Source: Lineus longissimus (lineage: Eukaryota > Nemertea > Pilidiophora > Heteronemertea > Lineidae). From it: 64,000 nucleotides of DNA. The number at the start of each line of letters is the position of its first letter. Within the stretch, counting starts at the first letter, position 1. The position numbers and the translations under genes were made by a program. Shown here in pieces: positions 1 to 11,391 of this stretch. A model generated the notes under the pieces. That model was not told where the DNA came from and did no database searches. It worked only from the letters and a program-made list of their open reading frames with translations. The stretch is taken from assembly GCF_910592395.1 (NCBI RefSeq), contig NC_088318.1, positions 1,550,001 to 1,614,000 of the forward strand, read 5' to 3'.

Positions 1-3000
1 TTCGGAATCTGAACTCTCGGATGATTCGCTGCTCTCTCCGCCATCATTCCCACTGATAATGTCATCAACCTCCTTATCCATTTCCTCCAACTCCTCCATG
101 GAGAGTGCATACATCGAAAGACTCTGACGAAATTCTCGATCAGCTTTCGATATTTTTCCCGCTGCAACATCTGCCTTTTCTTCCTCATTGTTGTCCGCCT
201 CCATCATCTCATCATCTGCAACATCATCAACTCGCGGACGCTTCGGCCCCAAATCATCATCATCATTATCATCGGGACGCTTGCGTTTGTCTTTCGATGA
301 GCGCACACGTCCTGGTGCTGGGCTATCCCGAGATGTGGCAGATGACTCGTCAGTCAAATGAAAGAGACTCTCCGTCACCTTCTCCCAGCGATGGTAGCAA
401 CACCACAGCCAATCAGGTGTCACAACATGAATGTGTTTTCTCTTCAATGCCTGATTAACTTTCATCGTACCAACCTTTGCTGCAACTAGATGCGTCGTCG
501 CTGCAGGATCGTTTTTCTGGCTCGGAAAAATAATATTATCCTGTATATCCGCCCCAAGGGATTTTGCTATTTGGTATTCTTTATTTTTCTCAGGGGGAAT
601 ATTCCTGGGGAAAACGCAGCTGAACACAATGTTAGCACCTTTGAGAACTTTTCGCTTCACATATGGGATAATGTTTTTCAAATCGGGTACCTCTGTCTTT
701 CCTTTACCTTTGAATTCGTCATGCATGTTATAATATGCATTGTGAATGTTCGTCAAGATGTCCTCTAGATAAAGCAAGTAATCGTCCTCATCCTGCAATT
801 CTAGTAAATCCATACCCGATTTCTCATTTTGATAATGTAATACAGCGCCTGTTTTCATTGCTTCGTCATTTTCAGTGTCTTTGGATGAGTTCTTTCCAGT
901 CAAATCTGTGACTTCAGTTTTTGCATCAGCAACCAATACAGACGACGATTCCTCAGAAGAAACCATTTCCACATCACTACTAGAAACTGTTTCTATGTCA
1001 CTGGTAACAATGGCCAAATCTCCACTGGCAACTGTTTCCAACACTGAATCACCAGCGGTAACCACCAGGCTACCACTGGAAACTGTTCCAGTGGTAACCA
1101 CCAGGCTACCACTGGAAACTGTTCCAGCATTACCAGAGGCCACCACTGAGCTGTCACTGGGAACTACTTCACTAGTGACTACTGAATCAGATGAAGTCAC
1201 ATTTGAAATTTTTTCATGTTCCTTGCTAACATCTCCTTGACTGCTGCTGGACACCCCATCACCGGCAGTAACGCTTGTAACTCCCGAGTCACTGCTGCTA
1301 CCCACATCATCACCCTTTACATCAGAGTCAGTTTCCATTTTAGAATCATCCTCACTAAGAGAAACTTCTTCTTTTACCGGTGGTGGCAATTCATTAGAAT
1401 CGCTGTCTCCTGCTGCATTATTGCTTTCTGATTCCGATTTTAGCTCAAGATTTTGCATCGATGTCAAAGCTTTATCCTTTTCGTCAGGATTGTTTTCACC
1501 TTCTGGGTGATGTAGTACACTGTCTGCCTTGATCTCGGCACTCACATCATCAGTCTTATCCATTCCTGGTGGTGCATTGATATCAGCCGTCCCCTGGAAG
1601 AACCGATATGGCTTGACGTGGATCAAGTTTGGCGCACGGTTCCAGACATCTTCACGATCATCGATGATACAGACCATGACATCACCACATGGAAACAGCG
1701 CCCTGTAAAGGAAATAGGTTTTATCATATCTGTCAATTTTAGCAAGCACAAGTACTTGATGTTAATTGTCACAGTGAGATTGTTATACAGAAGATGCGAG
1801 GTTGAGTTACATCAGCAGATCTGTATGTACTAAGGCTGCACGTTGAGTGATTAGAAATCACAGCATCAAGCCATCACCTGCTAAGAACTTGGTTTCCCAA
1901 GAATGCGTTTTATTCAGGAGGGTTGGCAGTGTCACCTGAATCATGTGAGATCAACATGAACTACTTTTGATTATCACAAAGAACCCAATTGCTACTTACT
2001 TCAGATTAGCTGTCTTAGACTGATGATCAAAACATTCATCTCTCGACAGGATCCGATGTGAGAATAGTTTGCCCTCGGGATCCAGGTGGCGTGCTATCAT
2101 ATGTGCGTACATGCGAACACCAAAAGTACATATATGCAACTCGTACATGGTGGCGATCTTTTTGAGGAATTTCTCGGTACCAGGTCGGAACTTGGTGTGG
2201 TACCAGAGTTGGTTTGAGCCGTGCCAAAGTTGAAAATGAACCACATCCTGCAAAGTGAACCACAGTGATCAGCAATGAACATATTAAGAGTGATGCTTAT
2301 GCTCATGCTTATGTACAAGGTGGATGCCCCCTCCCCTCCCAAACTCCAGCTTCAAAATTGCCAATCTGAATGCATAGTCGGATAGCTAATGTCTCCGATA
2401 GTATGTAACAACTCACATTGAATGAGACCGAGCAACAACCAGCCTCTAGTTATGAAGCAAACACCAAATGATGCTGCAACCCATGTTGAATGAGACAGAC
2501 GTTTACCTTGAGGTTAGGTGGAATGTTATCGTTTGTCGTATGGAGCAGAGTCTGATCAAGATCAACAAGGAGAACCAGCTTCTTGGATGTCAGCAGACGC
2601 TGTTCATCAGCATGGCCAATCTCGAACGCTTCCTGAAAACAAACAAAATACAAAGTTTATGTAGTCAATTCATTTAGGACCAACTCTCCTCTTAAAACCA
2701 ACTCATTGCCATGAAGCACAGATGAGAGTGCCCACCCTCAAAGATATCTGGAAAATATTGTAAATGTCCAGGCAGAGCTAAAGCTTTTTTATTTTGAAAT
2801 GACCCTTTGGGTGTACAGGAGTCATCATTTTGCTTCTAAAAAACGGTGGTGTTTATCAACCAAAAATGCCCAAAATGATTTTGAGATTTTTTTGGTATTT
2901 TGGTTTTGGATTAAAAAAATATGGAAATCCGGATAATTTCCGGGGATTCTCATCTTCATGCATAATGAAGATTCTGACCATCTGAAAACCAATACTAAGG

Positions 3001-3995
3001 TCCAAGGACTGACTTACTGCTTCACTGACTGTGAGCTCAGGGATGCTGTGAACCATGGCAACTGATGCACTGGCAGTTTCTTTTCTGTCACCAGCACATC
3101 CAAATCTCCTGCAAAAGAAATACATACATTGAGGATTGAAAAGTTTGCATTTTGTGGCCCAAAAAAGAAATGCCCAGCCAATATTTGACACCAGTATGAA
3201 ACATGTGTGACTGTGTCAAGATGCATCCCTAAGGCCAAGAGTAAGACAAAAACACCATGGACATCAATGCTTAAAGCTGAACTATCACAATTTTTTTACA
3301 GCAAAGTTGGTAGTGGTATAGATCAGATCAAACTTACTCCCTAAGATCTTCTCCACACTCAGCACACATATCTTTCATGACAACGGGGTGATCACATCCT
3401 TTTATTTTGATCAGTGGTGTCCTGTAAAGAATAAGGAGAAATAGGGCATTTTTATTTTTATTACAATTATTTTCTGAACTAGATTAAAATAAAAATACAT
3501 ACTACACATTTCACAACAGAAAGACAGAATAATAAGCACAGGCACACGAAAATAAGTGCTCAGTTAGGCGCCCCCCCCCCCCCCCCGTCACGGACACTAT
3601 GCATTGCCATTGACGCCGTTGTCAGTGGGGACTGGGGGTATGTTTGTCAATGTCAGTCAAGTTGGGAGCTAGTGAGCTCTTATTTTCATGTGCCTGTGCT
3701 GGCAGAGCATCAGGCAAAAAACTGGTCAATGACCACAGTAAAAAAACTGACAGTTCAGCTTTAATTCATCTGGCACTGACCCAAAACAGATTGTTTCTCC
3801 TTCAGAAATAAGCAGCTCTTCCACAAGGCCTATCTCCTGGGATTTCAATTTCTGGATGCTCTCTTCATTTCCATGTGAATAAAGAGCAAGTAAGGATCCT
3901 TTTGCAATCCGGTAACCCTTTTTTATCTTCCATTTGAGAAGCTTTGCGGGTTCGGATTCAGGAAATAAAATCGTGCAACCTGCACTTGCCGCCAT
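1..3995 (-). CDS. CTDP1: RNA polymerase II CTD phosphatase FCP1 (partial; C-terminus beyond window)
   Basis: FCP1 removes phosphates from the C-terminal repeat of the largest RNA polymerase II subunit, recycling polymerase in the nucleus. Six exons join in phase: 3781-3995, 3338-3421, 3018-3108, 2507-2632, 2000-2247 and 1-1702 (open to the window edge). The first exon (MAASAGCTILFP...) is the biotinyl-lipoyl-like N-terminal region. Exon 2 has the CDHPVV...MCAECG cysteine segment. Exon 4 carries the catalytic DLDQT motif of the DxDxT phosphatase family. Exon 5 continues the FCPH domain (YELHICTFGVRMYA, LDPEGKLFSHRILSRDE), and exon 6 holds CIIDDREDVWNRAPNLI. A long Ser/Thr/acidic linker follows, then a BRCT domain around 780-360 (LKGANIVFSCVFPRN, HVVTPDWLWCC), then a basic/acidic tail ending in LSMEELEEMDKEVDDI at the edge. 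The start is the first ATG in frame and gives the usual family N-terminus. The last residues and stop lie outside the window. Confidence 0.93.
1057..1128 (-). repeat. In-frame 36-bp tandem duplication in the CTDP1 linker
   Basis: Two adjacent copies of a 36-bp unit (1057-1092 and 1093-1128) encode a duplicated 12-residue Ser/Thr/Val-rich segment in the FCP1 linker between phosphatase and BRCT domains. Related but diverged sequence flanks both sides. The length is a multiple of three, so the frame is kept. It is probably a slippage product in an unstructured region. Confidence 0.8.
3535..3700. repeat. Foldback (MITE-like) element with a 16-C tract in CTDP1 intron 1
   Basis: Inverted arms of about 32-34 bp face each other. 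The left arm starts AGCACAGGCACACGAAAATA at 3535, and its near-complement ends at 3700 with TGTGCCTGTGCT. The arms differ at a few positions. A run of 16 cytosines lies at 3571-3586 just inside the left arm. The element sits wholly in the intron 3422-3780. No convincing target-site duplication was seen, so the element class is open. Confidence 0.6.
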
Positions 3996-4815
3996 GATGG
4001 CTAATAGAGGCAGAAAATGGAAAGGACGGCTTTGATTGGTTATGATTTGTGATACACCACAAACGCGTTAAAATTTGATACCAAATTATAAAAATCTGAG
4101 AAGTAAAAGACAATTTGTTTGATTCTAAAAATAATGAAATAATAATATCAAATTTGATCTTTATATTTGAATAGTTTCATGCTATGATATTGGGGAAAAG
4201 TGTGAAGGAGGATTTGTAGTTTGCGGTACATCATTTAATGAAAACTTGCGGCCAGTTCAAAACAAATACATTGCGACAAATTTTCTGTCAACAGGTTTTA
4301 CCAAATTTAGACGTTATGAATCCATTATTGAGCCCTGTGATTCGGTTCAAGTAAAATAAAATTAATCCAAGGTACCATTTCAGTCGATTGTGAGACCATT
4401 GTTTGTGTAGAAATATCAAATATTTGTTGATGTTTTTTGTGGTAACACAAGAAATGTACATCACTACATGATACATGTAGATGTACATGTTGTAGTGTAC
4501 TGTAAACCAGGCAATACACATGCAAATATACTGTGTAGGGGCCCTAGACGGTTTTGGTGCGGTTTTATACATAGGCTTTTACATGTATTGTATTGTAAGA
4601 TATAGCCATTATAGGCCATTGACATTGTTCAGGCGCTGCTCAACCGGCTAAATAAAATAGTGCTGATCAGTGATGCATTTCACTTCATTCAAACAAAGTC
4701 AGAGGGGCACCAATATTTGTCACAATCACATTAACTATTCGCCACCTGGAAGCTTGTACCAACAACTTGGTTTTTGTAAATTGTAGGGCTTGCACATTCT
4801 TTCCTCTACCTGACG
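3996..4815. promoter_or_regulatory. Divergent intergenic region between CTDP1 and CENPL
   Basis: This 820-bp AT-rich stretch separates the start codons of two genes transcribed away from each other, so it should contain both promoters and 5' UTRs. No clear TATA box or CpG-rich core was identified. The stretch 4450-4500 is rich in short ATGTACATG-type palindromes. Short reading frames here lack coding character. Confidence 0.45.
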
Positions 4816-7800
4816 ATGTCGTCCAGCCAGGTCACTCCAGAGTCTCAAGTTCTGAAGCCACAGACCAGGTCAGCTGGAAGATCTTCAAGACGTTACACAC
4901 CTTATCATAAGACACCCAAGTCGCGACCTCTCCGTGGTAAGATACATTGGCTTCTTTTGATTGACTGCATGATAGTGGTCACTGACAAAGGTTCCCAAAG
5001 GAACTGTATCCCTTTTTGTCAGTGTATGCTTAATTAGGATTCTCTCGCTAAAAAGTATAATTAGTGTGGTGGCAAGGCAGACTTTATCCTTTATGTACCT
5101 GTGGTTTGGCATTGTGCATTTTTTTACCATTTGAATAGTACTTTTACTCTATACACACTTTGTTTCAATGTTTCAGTGGCTATGATTCTGAACTTCTAAT
5201 CATGAACCATGACTGAATAATCGTTATGTGTTATACCTTTTTTCCACTTTTAGTGACCCCGAGGGGTGTCCCTAGGACAGCAGCTGGAGAGGAAGATTCA
5301 GCTGCAGCTGGTACAACTCCTGTTTCAGGGACTGCCAGAAGACGAGGTGAAGCTTCAACCACAACTGGTACAGTTCCTCAAATTAAAGCGGATCTGAATG
5401 GTGAGATACTGTAGTGTTAAACTTGTCTCCTGTGACAAACTTTCTTCAAACTCTTCCTGATTGGAAAGCTCTGTTGTTGTGTTATATTTTTGTTTCACTT
5501 ATTGTTTGTTGTTGGTGAACTCTGATTTACTCAATCTAAAAAGATTTGACATGCATGAGAATCTGATAGAGATTTATGACTGGTATCCAGTCTGTGTTCA
5601 AAAAGTAAGGCATGGGTTGTCCAGTAACAAGGGTCTGGATTATGAATCCACTTTACCTAACATGTTAACAAACATGTGTAGTGTGGAACCTCCCTTAGTG
5701 GACACCTTTCTATCAAGACCACCCTCTCTATCGAGGACACTAGTCTTGAACCCAAGTTGGTTACCATTCAATTTGCCCTCTAACCAGGACACCTCTATCA
5801 AGGCCAGTGCTTGTTATTCCTGAGGGTGTCCTTGATATAGAGGTTATACTTCATATCTCTGTGATCCCTTGGTTGCTGAGTTCATCTCGTTCTGGTTTCA
5901 GCCATCCTCAACAAGACATGGCGAGTGTATAGAGCTTCACCTCTCTATGATTTCTCTTCTACACCAGCAAAGTTGAAGAAGTATTCAAGATTCCTTTCCG
6001 CACATATGGAAGCAGTACGTAAAAATGATCTCATTCAACTTTCTACCGGGTATAGAAGGTGTAAGGTGCAGAAACCTTGAATATGTAGCTTCTCGATTGT
6101 CCTTCTTCTGTGTTCTCAATCTTCCATTGACCATCCTGCTCTGGTGATGAGGGATCGAGTGTTGTCGTCTATCATTATCTGTCCTGATCACCTTAAAATG
6201 GTCCTCAAGGGTGGTTCCGGGTGGCCAGAACCCCTCAACTCATGGCATTTCTAAGAATTCAAGATTTTGTGCTATGATGTAAAGATTATGAAAAGGCGGT
6301 ATCCAAATCTGAAGTGTTTTTACTTGTTTATGAAGAAGATAACATGTTGAGTTTGTGTGTGGAGACACTGTGTCCTTACAATAGTCCTATGAGACAACCC
6401 CTCCTCCCAAATAGTGTTGTTGCTATGCACAGTGTTCTTTGTTTGTTTCAGGAGTCCATGAAAGGATTTGCTGTTGGAGTTGAGGCAGACATTGCCAAGA
6501 ATGCCACTATCAGTGTGTTCAAAGGTCTTCAGGTGAACCAGGCAGATCCTGAATCTCTTCATATCACAGTCAAAGGCAAACCAAAGCCGGGCAAAAAAGG
6601 TAAACTTGTTGTCATTTGATACCATAAAGAATTGATAAAGACTAGTATTTTGAGGGCCTTACTTTTGAGTTGCTTATACTGTAACCCTTGTGAATGCAAA
6701 TCCATATTCACAACTTAAATCAAACATTGTATTGACAAAATTGTCATATTTCATCTCTGTCTGCATATTTGCAATTTCTTTTCAGAGTTGCCTCTTGTTT
6801 TGGAAGCATTCCTACTGTCTGTGAGTATAGACCGTGATGCTAGGAGATTCGTGAAGGAGGAGTTCACATACTATCCTATCTTATTGGTAAAAGGTGCTAA
6901 ATCTCTAACGGGATATCTGTGTGCATTCTTGGAGGTGAGTGAACATCACATTGTGTCCAGGTCTTCTTCCAAGGTTTACTTTGAAGGGACACCATTCTTG
7001 AGATGCCTGCCATGGTGAAGTGGCGAATGACTAAATTTCTTTTGGTTTTTCCAGTTATGAATACCTAGTTTTAGATTTTTATTTTGGTAAACCTGGATGT
7101 ATACAAAGTTTTTGCTGTTAATATTATCAAGTTTTTTTCTCGATTCAATGCCGAATGTTGAAAGAACTCTGTCTTTTGTTTTCAGACAGAGTTCGACTGC
7201 TACATTAAAGAAATGGAGTTCTCATCTATGAACCTCGGATGGATGATAGCCATGTGGTCTGGATTCGTGCCGGACAGAACAAGAAAACCTGTGCAGCTTG
7301 TATTCAAAGTGCCAGACGTCTGCGAAGGCTTGAGTCAGATTTCAGTTACTATTGATGCCCAAGACTGCAAGGACCTGTGGGATTGGTAGCTCCAAGTTTA
7401 ATTCTTTGCAACTCGTCAAATGACCTGTACATATTTGTTTTGGCATTTTTTTGTGCAACTCCAAATAAAACATCGGTGTTGAGGCATTATTGGTGTCAAC
7501 AAGTATGAATTAAACTCATCTATACTTGGTGTCATATTTTGATGAGATGGTAATCAGCTTCCAAAGTACTTGGTACCTGGTCGACCAGTTGGAGGACTAC
7601 CCCTGAGACCGTTGAGTACCAACTCAAAATAGTCCCCCCCCTTCTTAAATTTATTAGTCTCTAGGCTCACCATGCTTTTCCTTTCAGTATCTGTGAAGAA
7701 AATGCTGAAGAGTTCCATGAAGAGCAGGTCGTTGCTTTTATGAAGAGTCTGGAAAGTCATTTTTATCAACATTTTAAAATCAATTTAGCTGTAAGTATTA

Positions 7801-8484
7801 GTCACAGCCCTCAGTCTGTGAATGCATTGTCACCACCAGAAACTTCAGATTCTGAGACATTGTCATAATCAGGAAGCTCTCAGCCAGACCAGAAACCTCT
7901 GACTCTCGAGTTTCTCTTCAATAATATCCTGTTCAAGTTATGCATTCTCAACTTTCCCTCGCTGACCAACGACAGGACGGTTAGGTTGTTAATGATTATC
8001 ACAGAAGCATTCCAGCAGCATTCTTTCACATGGTAATATCGCATCAGATCACATGTCTCCTGATGAATTGATATTCACAACAATCGGCATTTGAACCAAA
8101 CACAACTGAATAAATTGCCTCATTATTTCGTTTCAGAAACTCACTCTATCACAGACTGCTACTGCAATCGCTTTGGCTGGAACAGAGGGGAAAGTAAAGG
8201 TAATTTTGAATCTTCTTTACTTTTGCAGTCCAAAAGAAACTGCTTATCAGAGATTTGGTCTTGACCTATTCTGTAGACTCGAGATGACCTCATCCAGACT
8301 ACTCTGAGAAGTTGTAACTTTTAGTGTAGCATATATTTCCTAGTTGCATAGTCTTTGTTACAATAATCAAAAGTATGGATTTTCTTTACAGATCTTTTCG
8401 ATGACACACCTGAAGACAGTGTTACAATTCCTCACACAGTTGTCATGGGAACGATTTATGGATGCTGTCATGAAGAGCTACTGA
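4816..8484 (+). CDS. CENPL: Centromere protein L (CENP-L)
   Basis: CENP-L pairs with CENP-N in the constitutive centromere-associated network that builds the inner kinetochore on CENP-A chromatin. Nine exons join in phase: 4816-4936, 5254-5400, 5902-6014, 6452-6599, 6786-6934, 7186-7385, 7688-7790, 8137-8199 and 8392-8484. They give 378 residues, slightly longer than the roughly 340 of vertebrates. Exons 1-2 encode a basic, Ser/Thr/Pro-rich disordered N-terminus. The conserved body starts at NKTWRVYRASPLYDFS and LKKYSRFL. Diagnostic stretches follow: FDCYIKEMEFSSMNLGWMIA, the DAQDCKDLWD segment, FMKSLESHFYQHFKINL and AGTEGKVKIFSMTHL near the end. The start is the first ATG of the open frame, in exon 1. 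Exon 6 read through into intron 6 would add one Trp and stop; an internal poly(A) signal follows. Assignment rests on family similarity recalled along the whole length. Confidence 0.92.
5686..5850. repeat. Dispersed GAGGTGTCC-type repeat in CENPL intron 2
   Basis: The intron segment contains several variants of a motif pairing CCTCTCTATC with GAGGACAC, in direct and inverted orientation (for example near 5690, 5730, 5790 and 5822). Similar text recurs near 61165 and 61500-61610. It looks like a fragment of a family dispersed in this genome. Boundaries are approximate. Confidence 0.45.
7464..7469 (+). terminator. Possible intronic polyadenylation signal in CENPL
   Basis: AATAAA lies 79 bases after the exon 6 donor and is followed by GT-rich sequence. 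Retention of intron 6 gives an immediate in-frame stop after one extra codon, so use of this signal would yield a CENP-L lacking the exon 7-9 C-terminus. Transcript data are needed to show use. Confidence 0.35.
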
Positions 8485-9795
8485 ACAGTTTACATCAAGT
8501 GCCATGTTACTCTATGTTGGAAGGATTTCTCTCACCCATCTGATTCAGCCGATGGGCCATGGATTTACGTACCATATCACAAATGGAAGTTATGGACATT
8601 GTGAAACGGACTGAATCAAGTCTGTGTATGATTGATAGTTTTCTTCTACCATTCATGATGCACAAATCATTTGGATGTATGTTTTGTGAACAGTTCAATA
8701 TCATTCACAACATGACTTTTTACTGGGCACTATCATGTTTTGTCCTGTCTTATTTTCAAGCCGAAGTCACGGTTATGACAAGGACATGCAACACATGAAC
8801 GATGACATGTGACAATGTGATCCCATGAAAGCCAGCCTTACTGGTTTCAAATCCAAGTGGTACCAACGATTGAGGTTTACTTGTTAGTTTAGTTGTGAGA
8901 AGACTGGTGCCTTATTAAATGTCTTATTAAATGTCTTTTTAAATTTTTAAGTTACCTTGAACATGGCAACTATAACTGAAAAGTATTTTAGTATTGACAG
9001 AGGTTTTTTTAAAATTCAGCCCTTATGAGAATATTTCTGTACATGTATGCACTGCAGTGAACCAAAAATATATAAGGCAATTGTATATTATAGACTGTAA
9101 CATAGGATGTAATTAGACTTTTATTGCAATTATGGTTCAAATATGTAAATAAAAATCTATGATCACAAATCTTTCACTTAGATTTTAGAACATTTGCCAG
9201 AATGGCAACAGCAACAATATAGACATGTAAATAGCCTCCTGTCCCAATGACTTTTTCGTCTAAATTCTTGTCACAACCTGTCCTACGAAAAGTTGGTCAC
9301 AACCTTTCCCATTGATCACATAGTGCATGTAATCAAAACCTTTTTCATAGACAATTGGCCACAATCTGTCCACTTCTCAAGTCACATCCTGGGACATTGA
9401 CGACAGTGGGTTTCTTGGGATGTGCATACTGTGACACAAATGACCATCTGAATTGAAACATTACACTGACAAACTCTCAACAAGAATTGGCCGACTTGAA
9501 AGAAGGTGACAAAGAGACAATGTACAAATCCAAGGCTATCTTTATATTCTTATATTCCTTGCTTCACGCTTCAAAATGGATCACAATCGGCCCATAAAGC
9601 TCGTGAAAAGTTGAACCATCCCTTTGTCCACCGTGTCAATTATTAATGACATCATTCCAACAGTGATACAATACAATAATTCTCAGAATATGAACTGTCT
9701 TTCATTAAAAAGTTGCCATTCACAATAATTTCTTTGGTGAAAACTTTTCTGAACAGAGTCTTCCGCAGTCACATAAGATGTAAATAATCTCAACA
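8485..9795. other. Convergent 3' region between CENPL and MRPS17
   Basis: This 1.3-kb non-coding AT-rich region holds the 3' UTRs of two genes that read toward each other. A CENPL-side AATAAA is at 9148. An MRPS17-side signal (TTTATT on this strand) at 9120-9125 is possible, which would make the two 3' UTRs overlap by several hundred bases. Around 9250-9380 a phrase like CACAACCTGTCC recurs with variation at about 9273, 9299 and 9361, suggesting an old short tandem repeat. Confidence 0.45.
9148..9153 (+). terminator. CENPL polyadenylation signal
   Basis: AATAAA occurs 664 bases after the CENPL stop codon, with no earlier canonical hexamer in the 3' region. An ATTAAA variant at about 8915 is an alternative. 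Confidence 0.55.
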
Positions 9796-10333
9796 TCATA
9801 ATATTTCTGTGAGATTTTTAGCCCAGTCTGGGATCGGAACGTTATGTTTCTTTAAAGTCTCATGTGGATTTGGTAGATCGTCCTGTGAATATACACCACC
9901 ATATATTCTCATGCCAGTTAGAGGATCCATCCTGCGGCCAAGTTGAAAGACGACTTCTCCGACTTCATGGGTAACTCCAGCTCGGATTGGTTCTGAGAGT
10001 TGTTTGATGAGAACAAGGTCACCAGGTTCACACTCTTCCTTGATGTCGTCTGCCCAGAAGTGAGATCTTTTATTGAAATACTGAAAGGGAAAATCAGACT
10101 TGAATTGAATATGCAGATGCACCACAGAAGCATGTCCAGTGGGACCAAGAAATAGAAATGGAAGTTGAGTAACCATCATCAAAATAACCAAGGTTATTTA
10201 CCATCTTCAAATAATCGTCCAAAACCATACTGATTGTGCGAACTTTAATTGTTCTCTTGTTCTCTTGTCCTATGTGCTTCAGCACTTGTCCCACTAACAG
10301 TATAGACTTTGACTTTGGCAGCTTGATCGGCAT
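9796..10333 (-). CDS. MRPS17: Mitochondrial ribosomal protein uS17m (MRPS17)
   Basis: This is a small-subunit protein of the mitochondrial ribosome, with an S17-type OB fold that binds rRNA. Two exons join in phase 0: 10202-10333 (44 codons) and 9796-10080 (94 codons plus stop), giving 138 residues, close to the ~130 of vertebrate MRPS17. The core S17 signature is LLVGQVLKHIGQENKRTIKV, then MVLDDYLK|MYFNKRSHFWADD across the splice, GDLVLIKQL, HEVGEVVFQLGRRMDPLTG and a family-specific tail. The start is the first ATG of the frame. The N-terminus (MPIKLPKSKSILLVG) is short, as is usual for this protein. The gene converges on CENPL. Confidence 0.92.
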
Positions 10334-11391
10334 TTTTAAACAGAATCTCTGAAAAATTTATCAAGTTAAAAAAATAAAGGGTAGTTTTTGGGACGAATTC
10401 CACATCGGCCGTGGCTGCGATCTTCCACTGTTGTGGTTGTCGGTGGTTGATTGCATATGGCCCGTTTTTACACGCTTCGCACGGTCTTCAAGTGTCACAA
10501 TAATATTATGATTGCCGTTAGGTGTGAAGAAAGTCAGTGGACAGTTATTCATAACTCTTGTTTATACAGGGATTGTGGGATAACTGTCCACTGAATTTCT
10601 TCACACGCTAATTAAAATAGTGCAATTAAATTGAACGAAAGATAACGACCATGTGATGTCACAGTATTGTCATTGCTGTAAAATGGTCAAGGGCCGTTGC
10701 GGTTAATGACGGTAGCAGCTGCCAATGGCAGTATTCATGTTCGGTTTAACAGCTCATGAATGAGTTTTCAGCATGTCAGATGATATTTTCAGTTTTTCAG
10801 TTCCCTAATTTTTAGTCTACAGGCCTAGGCAGGAACCAAGTAGGTCAAAAGTTACGCAAAGTCACCGATATTCTCCGCCTCTCCATATTTTGTATATGAC
10901 GATGGAGTAAAAAAAGCCTGAATCTCATGTCGGCCTGCGTGCTATTACCGCGACGTCGTGGTTGGCTGTCTCGTATGAAATAACGCCAGTGGAGGTCTTT
11001 CATGTGATAATGTGCCATGCGCCTTATGCGTCACATACAGTATTAAAGAGAGCACTCGTCTCTCAGATCTAACACTTTCTGGAAAATTTTTGTATCAGTT
11101 ACCTCTGTCTCCGGTTTTACAGCACACCCCTTGGGTCGATCGACGTTGATCGATTGATGATTTCCCTGCGTGAGCGAAGATACGGTTTATGATTTGGAGT
11201 CTGACTGGATGCTACTGACTGAGGACAATAATAAGGAAATATAAGGCTCATGTGGTTGGATAAGAAACATTAAAAACAATTCCGAGGTTGGAGATACCTA
11301 AAATAATATTGCTTCATCATCATTGCGCAGACACATTCAGGACGTTTTTGTTAACCGAGACAATTGGATTCTAAAGCTAGGAGCAGTTGTG
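10334..11391. promoter_or_regulatory. Intergenic region between MRPS17 (-) and the GPCR gene (+)
   Basis: About 1.06 kb without a supported exon. It contains a 27-bp-arm hairpin repeat (10522-10606) and, at about 10815-10850, a fragment of the dispersed AGGCAGGAGC-like family. A TTGCGCAG at 11323-11330 resembles a 3' splice site, so a non-coding upstream GPCR exon is possible. The promoters of both divergent genes should lie here. Confidence 0.4.
10522..10606. repeat. 85-bp near-perfect hairpin repeat
   Basis: A 27-base arm beginning GTGTGAAGAA (10522-10548) is matched by its complement ending CTTCACAC (10580-10606), with about two mismatches and a 31-base centre. It resembles a very short MITE or foldback element. 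It lies about 190 bp upstream of the MRPS17 start codon. Confidence 0.65.

Noticed and set aside
11323-11391. N-terminal extension of the GPCR frame
   Set aside because: The extension begins at TTG, not ATG, and is not needed for TM1; the first ATG at 11392 was chosen.
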